Shown piece after piece: positions 1 to 7,529 of a stretch of 17,700 bases of DNA. The position numbers and the translations under genes were made by a program. The stretch is from assembly GCA_021798395.1 (NCBI GenBank), contig JAJZHS010000013.1:1-17700 (forward strand), written 5' to 3'. This DNA comes from Pseudomonadota bacterium. Lineage in GTDB: Bacteria > Pseudomonadota > Gammaproteobacteria > Burkholderiales > Burkholderiaceae_C. Each line of letters begins with the position of its first letter. Position 1 is the stretch's first letter. The notes under the pieces are model-generated. The model did no database searches and was not told the DNA's origin. It was given only the letters and a program-made list of their open reading frames with translations.

Positions 1-800
1 CCGCGCTGAAGCAGGCCGACGTCGGCATCGCCGTATCGGGCGCCACCGACGCGGCGCGCGCCGCCGCGGCGCTGATTCTGACCGCTCCGGGACTGTCGAC
101 GATCGTCAAGGCGGTCGAAGAGGCGCGTCGGATCTTCGAGCGCATGAACAGCTACGCGGTGTACCGGATCACCGAAACGATCCGCATCATGATTTTCGTC
201 GTGCTCGCGATGCTGTTCTACAACTTCTATCCGATCACTGCGGTGATGATCATCCTGCTCGCGTTTTTCAACGACGTGCCGATCATGACCATCGCCTATG
301 ACCGCACCGCGGTCGACCCGGCGCCGGTGCGCTGGGACATGCGCCGCGTGCTCACGGTGTCGACGGTGATGGGGGCCACCGGCACCGCAGGCAGTTTCCT
401 GATGCTGTACCTGGCGCTGGACTGGCTGCACCTGCCGATCGCGAAGGTGCAGACCTACATCTTCCTGAAAATGGCGGTCGCCGGCCACCTGACGCTGTTC
501 GTCTCGCGCGCCCGCGGCGCGTACTGGCGCCGCCCCTACCCGGCTCCGGTGATGGTCTGGTCGGCGGTGCTGACCAAGGTGGCGGCGACGCTGCTGTGCG
601 CCTGGGGTCTTGGGCTGGTGGCGCCGATCGGCTGGGGCGACATTGCGCTGGTGTGGGGTTACTCGATCGCCTGGTCGCTGCTCACCGATCTGGCCAAGCG
701 CGCGGTGTACCGGCACTTCGAGCACAGCGCGCCGCGGCACCGGCGCTTCATCGACCTGCTGCGCCACCGCGTCGTGGGCGCCGGCCATGGGCGCGCATGA
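1..800 (+). CDS. Proton-efflux P-type ATPase, C-terminal part (5' end outside window)
   Basis: The open frame enters from the left edge (first full codon at position 3), so only about the last 265 residues are seen. It begins in the end of the phosphorylation/hinge region, with KQADVGIAVSGATDAARAAAAL, the hinge motif that coordinates Mg2+ and the aspartyl phosphate, and then LTAPGLSTIVKAVEEARRIF. Next comes the first C-terminal membrane helix block with MNSYAVYRITETIRIM and LLAFFNDVPIMTIAYDR, typical of the plasma-membrane H+-ATPase (PMA1-like) branch rather than of heavy-metal pumps. Further hydrophobic segments follow and the tail is basic. In this family ATP hydrolysis drives proton export across the inner membrane. 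The ATG at 144 is an internal methionine inside this conserved stretch and not a start. The gene is convergent with the SDR gene; the 87-base gap holds short GC palindromes but no T-tailed terminator. Confidence 0.88.
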   Translation, partial: ALKQADVGIAVSGATDAARAAAALILTAPGLSTIVKAVEEARRIFERMNSYAVYRITETIRIMIFVVLAMLFYNFYPITAVMIILLAFFNDVPIMTIAYDRTAVDPAPVRWDMRRVLTVSTVMGATGTAGSFLMLYLALDWLHLPIAKVQTYIFLKMAVAGHLTLFVSRARGAYWRRPYPAPVMVWSAVLTKVAATLLCAWGLGLVAPIGWGDIALVWGYSIAWSLLTDLAKRAVYRHFEHSAPRHRRFIDLLRHRVVGAGHGRA

Positions 801-887
801 CCGGCGCGGGCGGGTCCGGACCGGGCGCAAACCGGGCGCGCCGGCGCAGCGACCCGCGCGCGCGCCTTCAGGCGCACATGCGCCGCC

Positions 888-1739
888 TCAACCCCGCGCC
901 GGAGGAAAGTCCGTGCCGCGGCTGAGCGCCTCCCAGGCGTCGATTTCGGCGCGCAGGGCGTCGATCTTGGCGCGCGCGGCGTCGACCGCGAGATTGCCCA
1001 GCAGCAGATGCAGCGGGGGCTTCGGAGCCAGCGCGGCGTCGACGATGGCGCGCGCAGCGCGCTGCGGGTCGCCCGCCTGGTTGCCGCTGCGGGCGCGCGT
1101 CTGCGCGCGACGCACGCCGGCCGTCGACGCGTAATCGTCGAGCTGGATGGGCGATTCCTTGATCGACGCCCCGGCCCAATGGGTGCGGAACGGTCCCGGC
1201 TCGACGATCATGACGTCGATTCCCAGCGGCCGCACCTCGAGCGCCAGGGACTCCGACAGGCCCTCGACGGCGAACTTCGTGGCGTGGTAATAGCCGGTGG
1301 CGGAGAACGCCGTCAGACCGCCGATCGACGAGACATTGACGATCAGGCCGCTGCGCTGGGCGCGCATGCCGGGAAGCACCGCCTTGGTGGCTTCGATCAG
1401 GCCGAACACGTTGGTCTCGAACATCGCCCGCACGGCGGCGTCCTCGCCCTCCTCGATGGCGGCGAGATAGCCGTAGCCGGCGTTGTTGACCAGGGCGTCG
1501 ATCCGCCCGAAGCGGCGCTGCGCGGCGGCCACGGCGTCGTGCACCTGCGCGGCGTCGTCGACGTCCAGGCGCAGCGCCAGCGCGCGGTCGGGCGCCTCGG
1601 CGACGATGTCGGCGACCTTGGCCGGGTCGCGCGCGGTGACGGCGGCGCGCCAGCCGCGGGCGAGCACTTCGCGGGCCAGGTCACGGCCGAATCCGGTCGA
1701 GCAGCCGGTGATCATCCACACGGGATCGTCGTGTCGCAT
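888..1739 (-). CDS. SDR-family NAD(P)-dependent oxidoreductase
   Basis: This is a 283-residue classical short-chain dehydrogenase. The N-terminal Rossmann motif TGCSTGFG is at residues 11-18, NNAG at 85-88, and the catalytic set is Ser near 138 (IVNVSSIGG), Tyr151 and Lys155 (YHATK). These residues indicate NAD(P)H-dependent reduction of a carbonyl or oxidation of an alcohol in the cytoplasm; the substrate cannot be read from the sequence. The ATG at 1739 is chosen because the Rossmann motif follows directly and an AAGGAG ribosome site sits 10 bases upstream (1755-1750), just after the stop of the preceding reductase. The open frame continues further upstream, but that part is only an out-of-frame shadow of the reductase gene. 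The 17-base gap implies one operon with the aldo/keto reductase. The C-terminus (residues ~190-283) resembles SDRs annotated as oxidoreductase/retinol dehydrogenase-like. Confidence 0.88.
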   Translation of the reverse strand: MRHDDPVWMITGCSTGFGRDLAREVLARGWRAAVTARDPAKVADIVAEAPDRALALRLDVDDAAQVHDAVAAAQRRFGRIDALVNNAGYGYLAAIEEGEDAAVRAMFETNVFGLIEATKAVLPGMRAQRSGLIVNVSSIGGLTAFSATGYYHATKFAVEGLSESLALEVRPLGIDVMIVEPGPFRTHWAGASIKESPIQLDDYASTAGVRRAQTRARSGNQAGDPQRAARAIVDAALAPKPPLHLLLGNLAVDAARAKIDALRAEIDAWEALSRGTDFPPARG

Positions 1740-1756
1740 GTCGGGTTCACTCCTTT

Positions 1757-2746
1757 TCAACGGCCGGTCGCGGCCTGCATGTGTTCGGGGTAGCGCGCGC
1801 CTTCGATCGCGATGGCCGCGGCTGCGCGCTCGATTCCGGCCACGTCGGCCGCGCTGAGTTCGAGCGTGGCCGCGCCCAGGTTCTCGCGCAGCCGCTGCGC
1901 GCGGGTGGTCCCGGGGATCGGAACGATCCACGGCCGGCGGGCGAGGACCCAGGCGAGCGCCACCTGCGCGACGGTCGCCGATTTTTCGTCGGCGACGCGC
2001 GCGAGCAGCGTCACCAGCGCCTGGTTGTGTTCCATGGCGTGCGGCGTGAAGCGCGGCAACTGCCGGCGGAAGTCGCCCTCGTCGATGGGGGTGTCCTTGC
2101 GCATCGCGCCCGTCAGGAAACCGCGCCCCAGCGGGCTGAAGGCGACCAGCCCGATTCCCAGGTCCGCGCAGACCTCGAAGATGCCGTTGTCCTCCGGGTC
2201 GCGGGTCCACAGCGAGTATTCGTTCTGCAGCGCGCTCACCGGCTGCACCGCGTGCGCGCGGCGCACCGTCTGCGCGCCGGCTTCCGACAGGCCGAAGTAC
2301 CTGACCTTGCCCTCGGCGATGAGGTCGCGCACGGTACCGGCCACGTCCTCGATCGGCACCGCGGGGTCGACCCGGTGCTGGTAGAACAGATCGATGGTGT
2401 CGGTGCGCAAGCGGCGCAGCGAGGCTTCGGCCACGCGGCGGATCTGCGCGGGGCGGCTGTCGGTGCCGACCATCTTGCCGCCGACGATGTCCATGCCGAA
2501 CTTGGTCGCGACGACCACGCGCGCGCGCACCGGGCGCAGCGCTTCGCCGACGATCTCCTCGTTGGTGTACGGACCGTACACCTCGGCGGTGTCGAAGAAC
2601 GTGACGCCCAGTTCGACGGCGTCGCGCAGCAGCGCGACGGCCTGGCGCCGGTCGAGCCCTGCGCCGTAGCCGTGATTCAGACCCATGCAGCCGTAGCCGA
2701 TGGCCGAGACGTCCAGGCCGCTGCTTCCAAGTGCGCGCGTTTTCAT
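1757..2746 (-). CDS. Aldo/keto reductase
   Basis: This is a 329-residue protein of the usual length for the bacterial aldo/keto reductase group with the YGCMGLNHGYG start. The tetrad is complete: Asp52, Tyr57 (FFDTAEVYG), Lys82 (VATKFGM) and His124 (FYQHRVDP). The C-terminal NADPH-binding segment with IPGTTRAQRLRENLGA is present. The enzyme should be a cytoplasmic NADPH-dependent reductase of aldehydes or ketones, with unknown physiological substrate. The ATG at 2746 is chosen because it has GAGGAA about nine bases upstream and the protein begins with the family-typical MKTRALGSSGLDVS. The open frame extends upstream to about 3052, but that extension shows no reductase homology. It is first in a minus-strand operon with the SDR gene. 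Its upstream side faces the degraded fragments at 2813-3585. Confidence 0.92.
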   Translation of the reverse strand: MKTRALGSSGLDVSAIGYGCMGLNHGYGAGLDRRQAVALLRDAVELGVTFFDTAEVYGPYTNEEIVGEALRPVRARVVVATKFGMDIVGGKMVGTDSRPAQIRRVAEASLRRLRTDTIDLFYQHRVDPAVPIEDVAGTVRDLIAEGKVRYFGLSEAGAQTVRRAHAVQPVSALQNEYSLWTRDPEDNGIFEVCADLGIGLVAFSPLGRGFLTGAMRKDTPIDEGDFRRQLPRFTPHAMEHNQALVTLLARVADEKSATVAQVALAWVLARRPWIVPIPGTTRAQRLRENLGAATLELSAADVAGIERAAAAIAIEGARYPEHMQAATGR

Positions 2747-2812
2747 GGGCTTCGTTCCTCGCAAAATATCGCACAGAGGACAATTTAGCCGCCGAACTGG
2801 CTTCTCGCTAGA

Positions 2813-2990
2813 TGCCCCGCGGGCCATCGCCAGTACCCACGCCGTGTCTGGCTCGAGGTGCACCGACCTGAGTTGCAGGATGATTCGGCATCGACCGTTG
2901 CCAGCTACGAGACAGGCCACACGGTTGGGGACCTCGCCAGACGTCTGTACGACCGCGATGGCGATGGCGAACTCATATTCGCCGACGCTG
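2813..2990 (+). pseudogene. Remnant of a DUF2779-type (RecB/Cas4-like) nuclease, N-terminal fragment only
   Basis: A short plus-strand frame reads HRQYPRRVWLEVHRPELQDD, then GHTVGDLARRLYDRDGDG. I recognise this as the N-terminal region of the DUF2779 family, which usually opens with a QCP(K/R)RLWLEVHRPEL motif followed by GHxVGxxARxLYD. These are PD-(D/E)XK-like proteins related to RecB/Cas4 nucleases. The family cysteine of the QCP motif is Tyr here. No start codon or ribosome site lies in front; the frame is closed by a TAG at 2786-2788. Homology stops near 2990, after about 60 residues of a protein that is normally several hundred residues long, so the nuclease core is missing. It is most simply a deletion remnant joined to the WYL remnant that follows. 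The assignment rests on remembered family motifs. Confidence 0.5.
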
Positions 2991-3059
2991 TCGAGACGCC
3001 GCAGGTCGATCCGCTGCAGATGCTGCGCGGCTCGTTTCGTCGTAGCGGGCAAGCCACCC

Positions 3060-3585
3060 TGGCGCTGGAGTTGATGCCGCCGACGGATTGCCGACGGGGT
3101 GCTGGAGGCTGTTCAGGAAGGCCTGGCGCGGGGCCGGCAACTCAAGGTTCGCCATCAGCGCGCCGGGGTCGGTGAACCCGCTCAGATGGTCCTGCACCCA
3201 CTTGCCTTGGTGCAGAGCGGGCCGACCAGCTACCTGTTGGCCCTGGCGAATGACCACACCGACGTCCGGACCTATGCACTGCGTCGTGTCAAGTCCGCCG
3301 AGGTTCTCGGAGACGAGGCTCGACGGCCTGCGCCCTTCGACGTCGATGCTGCTGCCGCCCAGGCCATGCAATTCGGCAACGGCCAGGCGGTCCGGTTGCG
3401 TGCGCGGGTCTGGGAATCCCTGGCCAACATCCTGAGGGAAACGCCTCTGTCCAACGACCAGACGCTCAGCCGCGGATGGCAGGGATGGCATACCCTGACG
3501 ACCACTGTCACCGATTGCACCATGCATCCTGTTCGGCGACAGGTGGCGCGCCGTGGTTGCGGAGGTCGGCATGCAGGAACCGTCA
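3060..3585 (+). pseudogene. Degraded WYL-domain transcriptional regulator (C-terminal part, frameshifted)
   Basis: From about 3087 one frame reads IADGVLEAVQEGLARGRQLK, then VLHPLALVQSGPTSYLLALA and DVRTYALRRVKSAEVL, followed by a PFDVDA block and FGNGQAVRLRARV. This is the order of a WYL domain plus its C-terminal (WCX) extension as found in helix-turn-helix/WYL regulators. The name-giving W-Y-L triplet is S-Y-L here. A stop at 3072-3074 cuts the frame off from upstream sequence, and no helix-turn-helix domain is found. Near 3520-3530 homology jumps to another frame, where ILFGDRWRAVVAEVG matches the usual WLLGFGD-V-V ending. The regulator is therefore truncated at the 5' end and frameshifted near the 3' end. 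A GTG at 3099 could start a residual peptide to 3605, but I regard the locus as a pseudogene. WYL proteins often sit beside defence genes. Confidence 0.6.
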
Positions 3586-3670
3586 GCAACAACACCATCG
3601 CTTGATGACGGGGATGCCGCATGCCGACGATCGCTACACTGGCAGTTCATTCGCAATATGGTGATAGTTC

Positions 3671-4366
3671 ATGAAGAAGACGATGGGTGCGCTTGCCGCG
3701 TGTCTTGCCATGCCGGCGGCGATGGCCGGGACGATCACGTTCAACTTCAACCCGGCGCAGTTGATCGGCAAGCTGCTGCATCCGTCGCCCCCCGCATCGC
3801 AGCCGGTTTCCCGGTCGGTCGCGCAACAGCCTGCGCAGGCGACGGTGGACGCCGCGTCGGGCGGGCAGCCGTCGCGCGGAGAACCGTCCGGTGCGGGCGG
3901 CTCCTTCGGCATGGTCGCAGGAACATGGTTGATCGCGAACGGCAAACAGTGCGCCGTCGTCGACGGCTACGGCGACGTCAAGTCGATCGCCCCGGGCTCA
4001 TCTCCCGCGCTGGTGCGCAAGTTCATCGATTCGCTGCTGTCGACTCATGTCGGGAGCCAGTTCGGCAATGTCGAACCCGATCCGGTTTGTCACATGACGG
4101 CCTTTTCGATGCACGGCAGCCGGGTCCGCGCCACGGAACAGTGCGCCCAAGGGCAGGGGCGGGACGGTCGCACGGTCGTCGGTCATTACGTCATTGCGAT
4201 GAACGCCGCGGGAACGCGCGGGATCGTGGAGGAGCATGAAGTCTCGACCGAAAGCGGAAAGCTCGACTACCGCGGGCAGATCGATCTGTACTCGACGAAT
4301 CCGCGCGCTCAGCCTCCGCACCAGATGGGATGTCTCGGCGACGTGCTGGGCAACGGCATGATGTGA
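3671..4366 (+). CDS. Secreted four-cysteine protein, possibly DUF3617-like
   Basis: This is a 231-residue protein with a short Sec signal (MKKTMGALAACLAMPAAMAG; cleavage after AMA, residue 19). A lipobox-like LAAC lies at 8-11, but the hydrophobic stretch before it is too short for a convincing lipoprotein. The mature part has a Pro/Ser/Gln-rich low-complexity linker (about 35-75), then a domain starting near GTWLI with four cysteines in the contexts KQCAVV, DPVCHM, TEQCAQ and MGCLGD, probably two disulfides in the periplasm. The cysteine spacing and the early GxW recall periplasmic DUF3617 proteins; this is a weak resemblance and no function can be given. The start is supported by GGTGA six bases upstream (3660-3664). 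The gene stands alone between the pseudogene region and the convergent tdh gene. Confidence 0.72.
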   Translation: MKKTMGALAACLAMPAAMAGTITFNFNPAQLIGKLLHPSPPASQPVSRSVAQQPAQATVDAASGGQPSRGEPSGAGGSFGMVAGTWLIANGKQCAVVDGYGDVKSIAPGSSPALVRKFIDSLLSTHVGSQFGNVEPDPVCHMTAFSMHGSRVRATEQCAQGQGRDGRTVVGHYVIAMNAAGTRGIVEEHEVSTESGKLDYRGQIDLYSTNPRAQPPHQMGCLGDVLGNGMM

Positions 4367-4432
4367 ATGACCCGGCCGTGCCCATCGCGCTGACGAACTG
4401 CGGCACGCCGCGCGGGCGGCGGCCGACGGCGC

Positions 4433-5389
4433 TCAGGCCGCGATCGCGACGCGCAGGTGCGCGAGCATGTCGGCAACCATCGCGTCGAGCCCGTACTCGG
4501 CGCGCCAGCCCCAGTCGGCGCGGGCCACCGCGTCGTCGATCGAATCGGGCCACGCGTGCGCGATCGCCTGCCGATAGTCGGGCACGTAGCGCACCTCGAA
4601 GCCGGGGACCCGGCGGCGGATCGCCGCGGCGATCTGCCGCGGCGTGAAGCTCATCGCCGCGATGTTGTAGCTGCCGCGCTCGCCGATGCGCGCCGCCGGC
4701 GCTTCCATCAGCGCGACGGTGGCACGGATCGCGTCGGGCATGTACATCATCGGCAGCGCCTCGTCGGGATCGAGGAAGCAGGTATAGGGTTCGCCTTTGA
4801 CCGCGGCGTGGAAAATGTCGACCGCGTAATCGGTGGTGCCGCCGCCCGGAGGCGTCTTGTACGAAATCAGCCCGGGGTAGCGCAGGCTGCGTACGTCGAC
4901 GCCGTGGTTGGCGTGGTACCAGCGGCACAGGCCCTCGCCGGCCAGCTTGGAGATGCCGTAGACCGTGGTCGGCTCCATCACCGTGCGCTGCGGAGTGTCG
5001 GCGCGCGGCGTGCTCGGGCCGAACGCGGCGATCGAGCTGGGCCAGAACACGCGCTCGATCGCGCCCTGGCGCGCCAGCTCGAGCACACCGAGCAGGCTGC
5101 TGGTGTTCAGGTTCCAGGCCCACAGCGGGGCTTGTTCGCCCGTGGCCGAAAGCGCCGCCGCGAGCAGGTAGATCTGGGTGATGCGTTGGCGCTCGACGAC
5201 TTCGGCAAGGTCGCCGCGCGCGGTCGCGTCGAGCATTTCGTGGCGCAGTTGCGGGTGACGCCCGACCGGCGCCAGGTCGGCGGTGACGACGTGTTCGTTG
5301 CCGTGGCGCTGCGCCAGCGCAAGGCTCAGCTCGGAGCCGATCTGGCCGTTGGCTCCGATGATGAGGATTTTCGGCGCGGTCGCGCTCAC
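4433..5389 (-). CDS. tdh: L-threonine 3-dehydrogenase, short-chain (SDR/epimerase-like) type
   Basis: This is a 318-residue NAD-dependent epimerase/dehydratase-fold protein. The nucleotide-binding motif IIGANGQIGSEL is at residues 10-21 and the catalytic pair is Tyr144/Lys148 (VYGISK). The blocks FWPSSIAAFGP, RYPGLISYKTPPGGGTTDYA and MYMPDAIRA are characteristic of the SDR-type threonine dehydrogenase known from Cupriavidus, Flavobacterium and trypanosomes, not of the zinc-dependent E. coli enzyme. It oxidises L-threonine to 2-amino-3-ketobutyrate with NAD+. The start is the GTG at 5389, four bases before the end of kbl (GTGA overlap). The frame stays open far upstream but only as a kbl shadow. 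The overlap and the consecutive reactions indicate one operon and translational coupling, with Kbl consuming the unstable intermediate. Confidence 0.9.
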   Translation of the reverse strand: MSATAPKILIIGANGQIGSELSLALAQRHGNEHVVTADLAPVGRHPQLRHEMLDATARGDLAEVVERQRITQIYLLAAALSATGEQAPLWAWNLNTSSLLGVLELARQGAIERVFWPSSIAAFGPSTPRADTPQRTVMEPTTVYGISKLAGEGLCRWYHANHGVDVRSLRYPGLISYKTPPGGGTTDYAVDIFHAAVKGEPYTCFLDPDEALPMMYMPDAIRATVALMEAPAARIGERGSYNIAAMSFTPRQIAAAIRRRVPGFEVRYVPDYRQAIAHAWPDSIDDAVARADWGWRAEYGLDAMVADMLAHLRVAIAA

Positions 5390-6582
5390 GGGATCAGCTC
5401 CAGTTCGCGGCCGGCCTGGGCAAACGCGTCGAGCGCCTGCCGCAGGGTCGCCTCGTCGTGCACCGCGCTGATCTGCACCCGGATGCGCGCCTGTCCCTTC
5501 GGCACCACCGGATGGAAGAAGCCGACCGCGTAGACGCCGAGGTCGAGCAGGCGCTGCGCGAGGCGCTGCGCGCGCACCGCGTCGTACACCATGATCGGCA
5601 CGATCGGATGCACGCCGGGCTTGATCTCGAAGCCGAGCCGTTCGATGCCGGCGCGGAACAGCCGGGTGTTGTGCTCGAGGCGGTCGCGCAGTTCGGTGCT
5701 GGCCTCGAGAATGTCGAGCACAGCGATCGACGCGCCGACGATCGCCGGCGCCACGGTGTTCGAGAACAGGTATGGACGCGAGCGCTGGCGCAGCAGCGCG
5801 ACGATGTCGGCGCTGGCGCTGGTGAACCCGCCCGATGCGCCGCCGAGCGCCTTGCCAAGGGTCCCGGTGATGATGTCGATGCGGCCGAACACGCCGCGCA
5901 GTTCGTGGGTGCCGCGTCCCCGCGCGCCGAGGAACCCGCTGGCATGACACTCGTCGATGCCGAGCAGCGCTCCGTATTCGTCGCAGACCGTGCGCATCTC
6001 GTCGAGCCGCGCGATCGTTCCGTCCATCGAGAACACGCCGTCGGTGAACACCAGCACGTGGCGCGCTCCGTCGCGCCGGGCCTGCGCCAGTTGCGTGCGC
6101 AGGTCGGCCATGTCGTCGTGCGCGTAGCGGTAGCGGCGCGCCTTGCTCAGCCGGATGCCGTCAATGATCGAGGCATGGTTCAGCGTGTCGCTGACCACCG
6201 CGTCGTCGGCGCCGAGCAGCGTCTCGAACAGACCGGCGTTGGCGTCGAACGCCGATCCGTACAGGATCGTGTCTTCGGTGCCGAGGAACGCCGACAGCCG
6301 CCGCTCGAGCGTCTTGTGCAGGTCCTGCGTGCCGCAGATGAAGCGCACCGAGCTCAGGCCGAAACCGTGGCTGCGCAGCGTTTCGTGCGCGGCGTCGATC
6401 ACCCGCGGGTGCGACGACAGCCCGAGGTAGTTGTTCGCGCACAGGTTGATCACTTCGCGGCCGTCGGCGGTGCGCACGCGCGCGCCCTGCGGCGTGGCGA
6501 TGACGCGCTCGTCCTTGTACAGGCCGGCGGCGCGGATCGCGTCGAGTTCGCTGCGGATCGAAGCGTGAAAGGCGTCGGACAT
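5386..6582 (-). CDS. kbl: Glycine C-acetyltransferase (2-amino-3-ketobutyrate CoA ligase)
   Basis: This is a 398-residue PLP enzyme of the alpha-oxoamine synthase family, the same length as E. coli Kbl. Visible motifs are NLCANNYLGLSSHP, SDTLNHASIIDGIRL, DECHASGFLGARGRGT and the Schiff-base segment TGTLGKALGGASGG, in which the lysine is residue 244, the same number as the E. coli PLP lysine. It cleaves 2-amino-3-ketobutyrate with CoA to glycine and acetyl-CoA, completing threonine catabolism begun by the downstream dehydrogenase. The start is the ATG at 6582, with GGAG seven bases upstream (6593-6590). The gene is divergent from an XRE-cupin regulator and the shared region carries two operator-like palindromes, so the operon is probably controlled by that regulator. 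Confidence 0.96.
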   Translation of the reverse strand: MSDAFHASIRSELDAIRAAGLYKDERVIATPQGARVRTADGREVINLCANNYLGLSSHPRVIDAAHETLRSHGFGLSSVRFICGTQDLHKTLERRLSAFLGTEDTILYGSAFDANAGLFETLLGADDAVVSDTLNHASIIDGIRLSKARRYRYAHDDMADLRTQLAQARRDGARHVLVFTDGVFSMDGTIARLDEMRTVCDEYGALLGIDECHASGFLGARGRGTHELRGVFGRIDIITGTLGKALGGASGGFTSASADIVALLRQRSRPYLFSNTVAPAIVGASIAVLDILEASTELRDRLEHNTRLFRAGIERLGFEIKPGVHPIVPIMVYDAVRAQRLAQRLLDLGVYAVGFFHPVVPKGQARIRVQISAVHDEATLRQALDAFAQAGRELELIP

Positions 6583-6620
6583 GGCGGTGCTCCGGAAGTG
6601 CCGGTCGAGGTGTTAGGATT

Positions 6621-6654
6621 GTTCGATAAATCGATCGCGTTCGAAATATCGAAC
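6621..6654. promoter_or_regulatory. Two tandem GTTCGA-N4-TCGAAC palindromes between kbl and the XRE-cupin gene
   Basis: Box 1 (6621-6636) is GTTCGA-TAAA-TCGATC, one base off perfect symmetry. Box 2 (6639-6654) is GTTCGA-AATA-TCGAAC, perfectly symmetric. The two are 18 bases apart centre to centre, so two dimers could bind near the same face of the helix. The boxes lie between divergent starts and are the only AT-richer island in this stretch. A -10-like TATACG follows at 6666-6671 for the regulator, which puts box 2 over its -35 region. The boxes most likely bind the XRE-cupin protein, giving autoregulation and control of kbl-tdh. The symmetry is seen directly; the binding protein is inferred. 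Confidence 0.65.
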
Positions 6655-6683
6655 GAGTTGTGCACTATACGAAACGGCAGGCG

Positions 6684-7289
6684 ATGGCGCAAGCTCCTTC
6701 CGAATACCCACAGGCCGCCGCGGGCGAAGGCCCTCCCGCAGTCGGAGTCGCGCTGCAGGCGCTGCGTCAGCGCCAGCGTCTGTCGCTCGACGAACTGTCG
6801 CGCCGCGCCGGCGTGTCGAAATCGATGCTGTCGCAGATCGAGCGCAACTTGGCCAACCCGACCGTCGCCGTGCTGTGGCGTCTGGCCAACGCGCTGGGCG
6901 TCGCCCTCGGCGATCTGCTCGCCGGCGGCGCGGCGCAGCGCGCCGATACCGACATCGTGCTGGTGCAGCCGCACGCGATTCCGGCGCTGAAGAGCCCCGA
7001 CGGTCGCTGCGACCTGCGCATCCTCGGTCCGATCGATCTGGCCGGGAGTTTCGAGTGGTACGAGCTGAGCGTCGAGCCCGGCGGCGTGCTCGCGTCCGAG
7101 CCGCACGAAGCGGGGACGCGCGAGCATCTGTCGGTGCTCGGCGGCGCGCTGAACGTGCGCAGCGGCGCCGACGAGCGCCGCGTGCGCCACGGCGAAACCG
7201 CGCGCTATGCGGCCGACGTCGCGCACGCAATCAGCAACGTCGGCAAAACCGCGGCCAGCGCGCTGCTGGTCGTCGTGCATCCGGGCTGA
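6684..7289 (+). CDS. XRE-family transcriptional regulator with C-terminal cupin domain
   Basis: This is a 201-residue protein. An N-terminal helix-turn-helix of the XRE/Cro type occupies residues ~22-80 (LQALRQRQRLSLDELSRRAG, then VSKSMLSQIERNLANPT). A C-terminal cupin (residues ~118-195) carries SFEWYELSVEPGG and the REHLSVLGGALNV strand set. Such proteins are cytoplasmic regulators whose cupin senses a small ligand; several control amino-acid catabolism operons. Divergence from kbl-tdh across a double palindrome makes it the probable regulator of threonine degradation, with threonine or a product as possible ligand. The ATG at 6684 is chosen over the in-frame GTG at 6660 because a -10-like TATACG overlaps the sequence just after that GTG. 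The longer form would add eight residues. The family is certain, the target is inferred. Confidence 0.9.
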   Translation: MAQAPSEYPQAAAGEGPPAVGVALQALRQRQRLSLDELSRRAGVSKSMLSQIERNLANPTVAVLWRLANALGVALGDLLAGGAAQRADTDIVLVQPHAIPALKSPDGRCDLRILGPIDLAGSFEWYELSVEPGGVLASEPHEAGTREHLSVLGGALNVRSGADERRVRHGETARYAADVAHAISNVGKTAASALLVVVHPG

Positions 7290-7529
7290 CGCGCCGCGGA
7301 GCGTGCCGAGCAAACGCTGCTCGAAGTTCTGCAGCGACGTCTCCAGCCCGGCCGGCTGCACAACCCGTGGTGATCGGCGCCGCCGCGACACGGTCCGGCA
7401 TTCGGGCGAGGGAACTTTCCTGAAGCCGGAAGCTCGAACGGCTTCCGATCCTTCGCTGGCTCCCGGTTCGTCGACGGGCGCGCAGGCTGCGGTCGACCCT
7501 GTCCGACAACCACGATGGCGGAGCCGCGC

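Noticed and set aside
144..800. ATG at 144 as the start of a separate 218-residue membrane protein
   Set aside because: Coding homology to the P-type ATPase continues without break upstream to the window edge, so this methionine is internal.
871..884. GGCGC-ACAT-GCGCC hairpin between the ATPase and SDR genes as a bidirectional terminator
   Set aside because: Five-base-pair stem without T-tract; expected by chance at this base composition.
2747..3052. N-terminal extension of the aldo/keto reductase to 3052
   Set aside because: The extension has no reductase homology, a good ribosome site precedes the ATG at 2746, and the opposite strand carries the DUF2779 fragment.
7307..7323. CGAGCA-AACGC-TGCTCG hairpin after the XRE-cupin gene as a terminator
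   Set aside because: Only six base pairs and no T-run follows.
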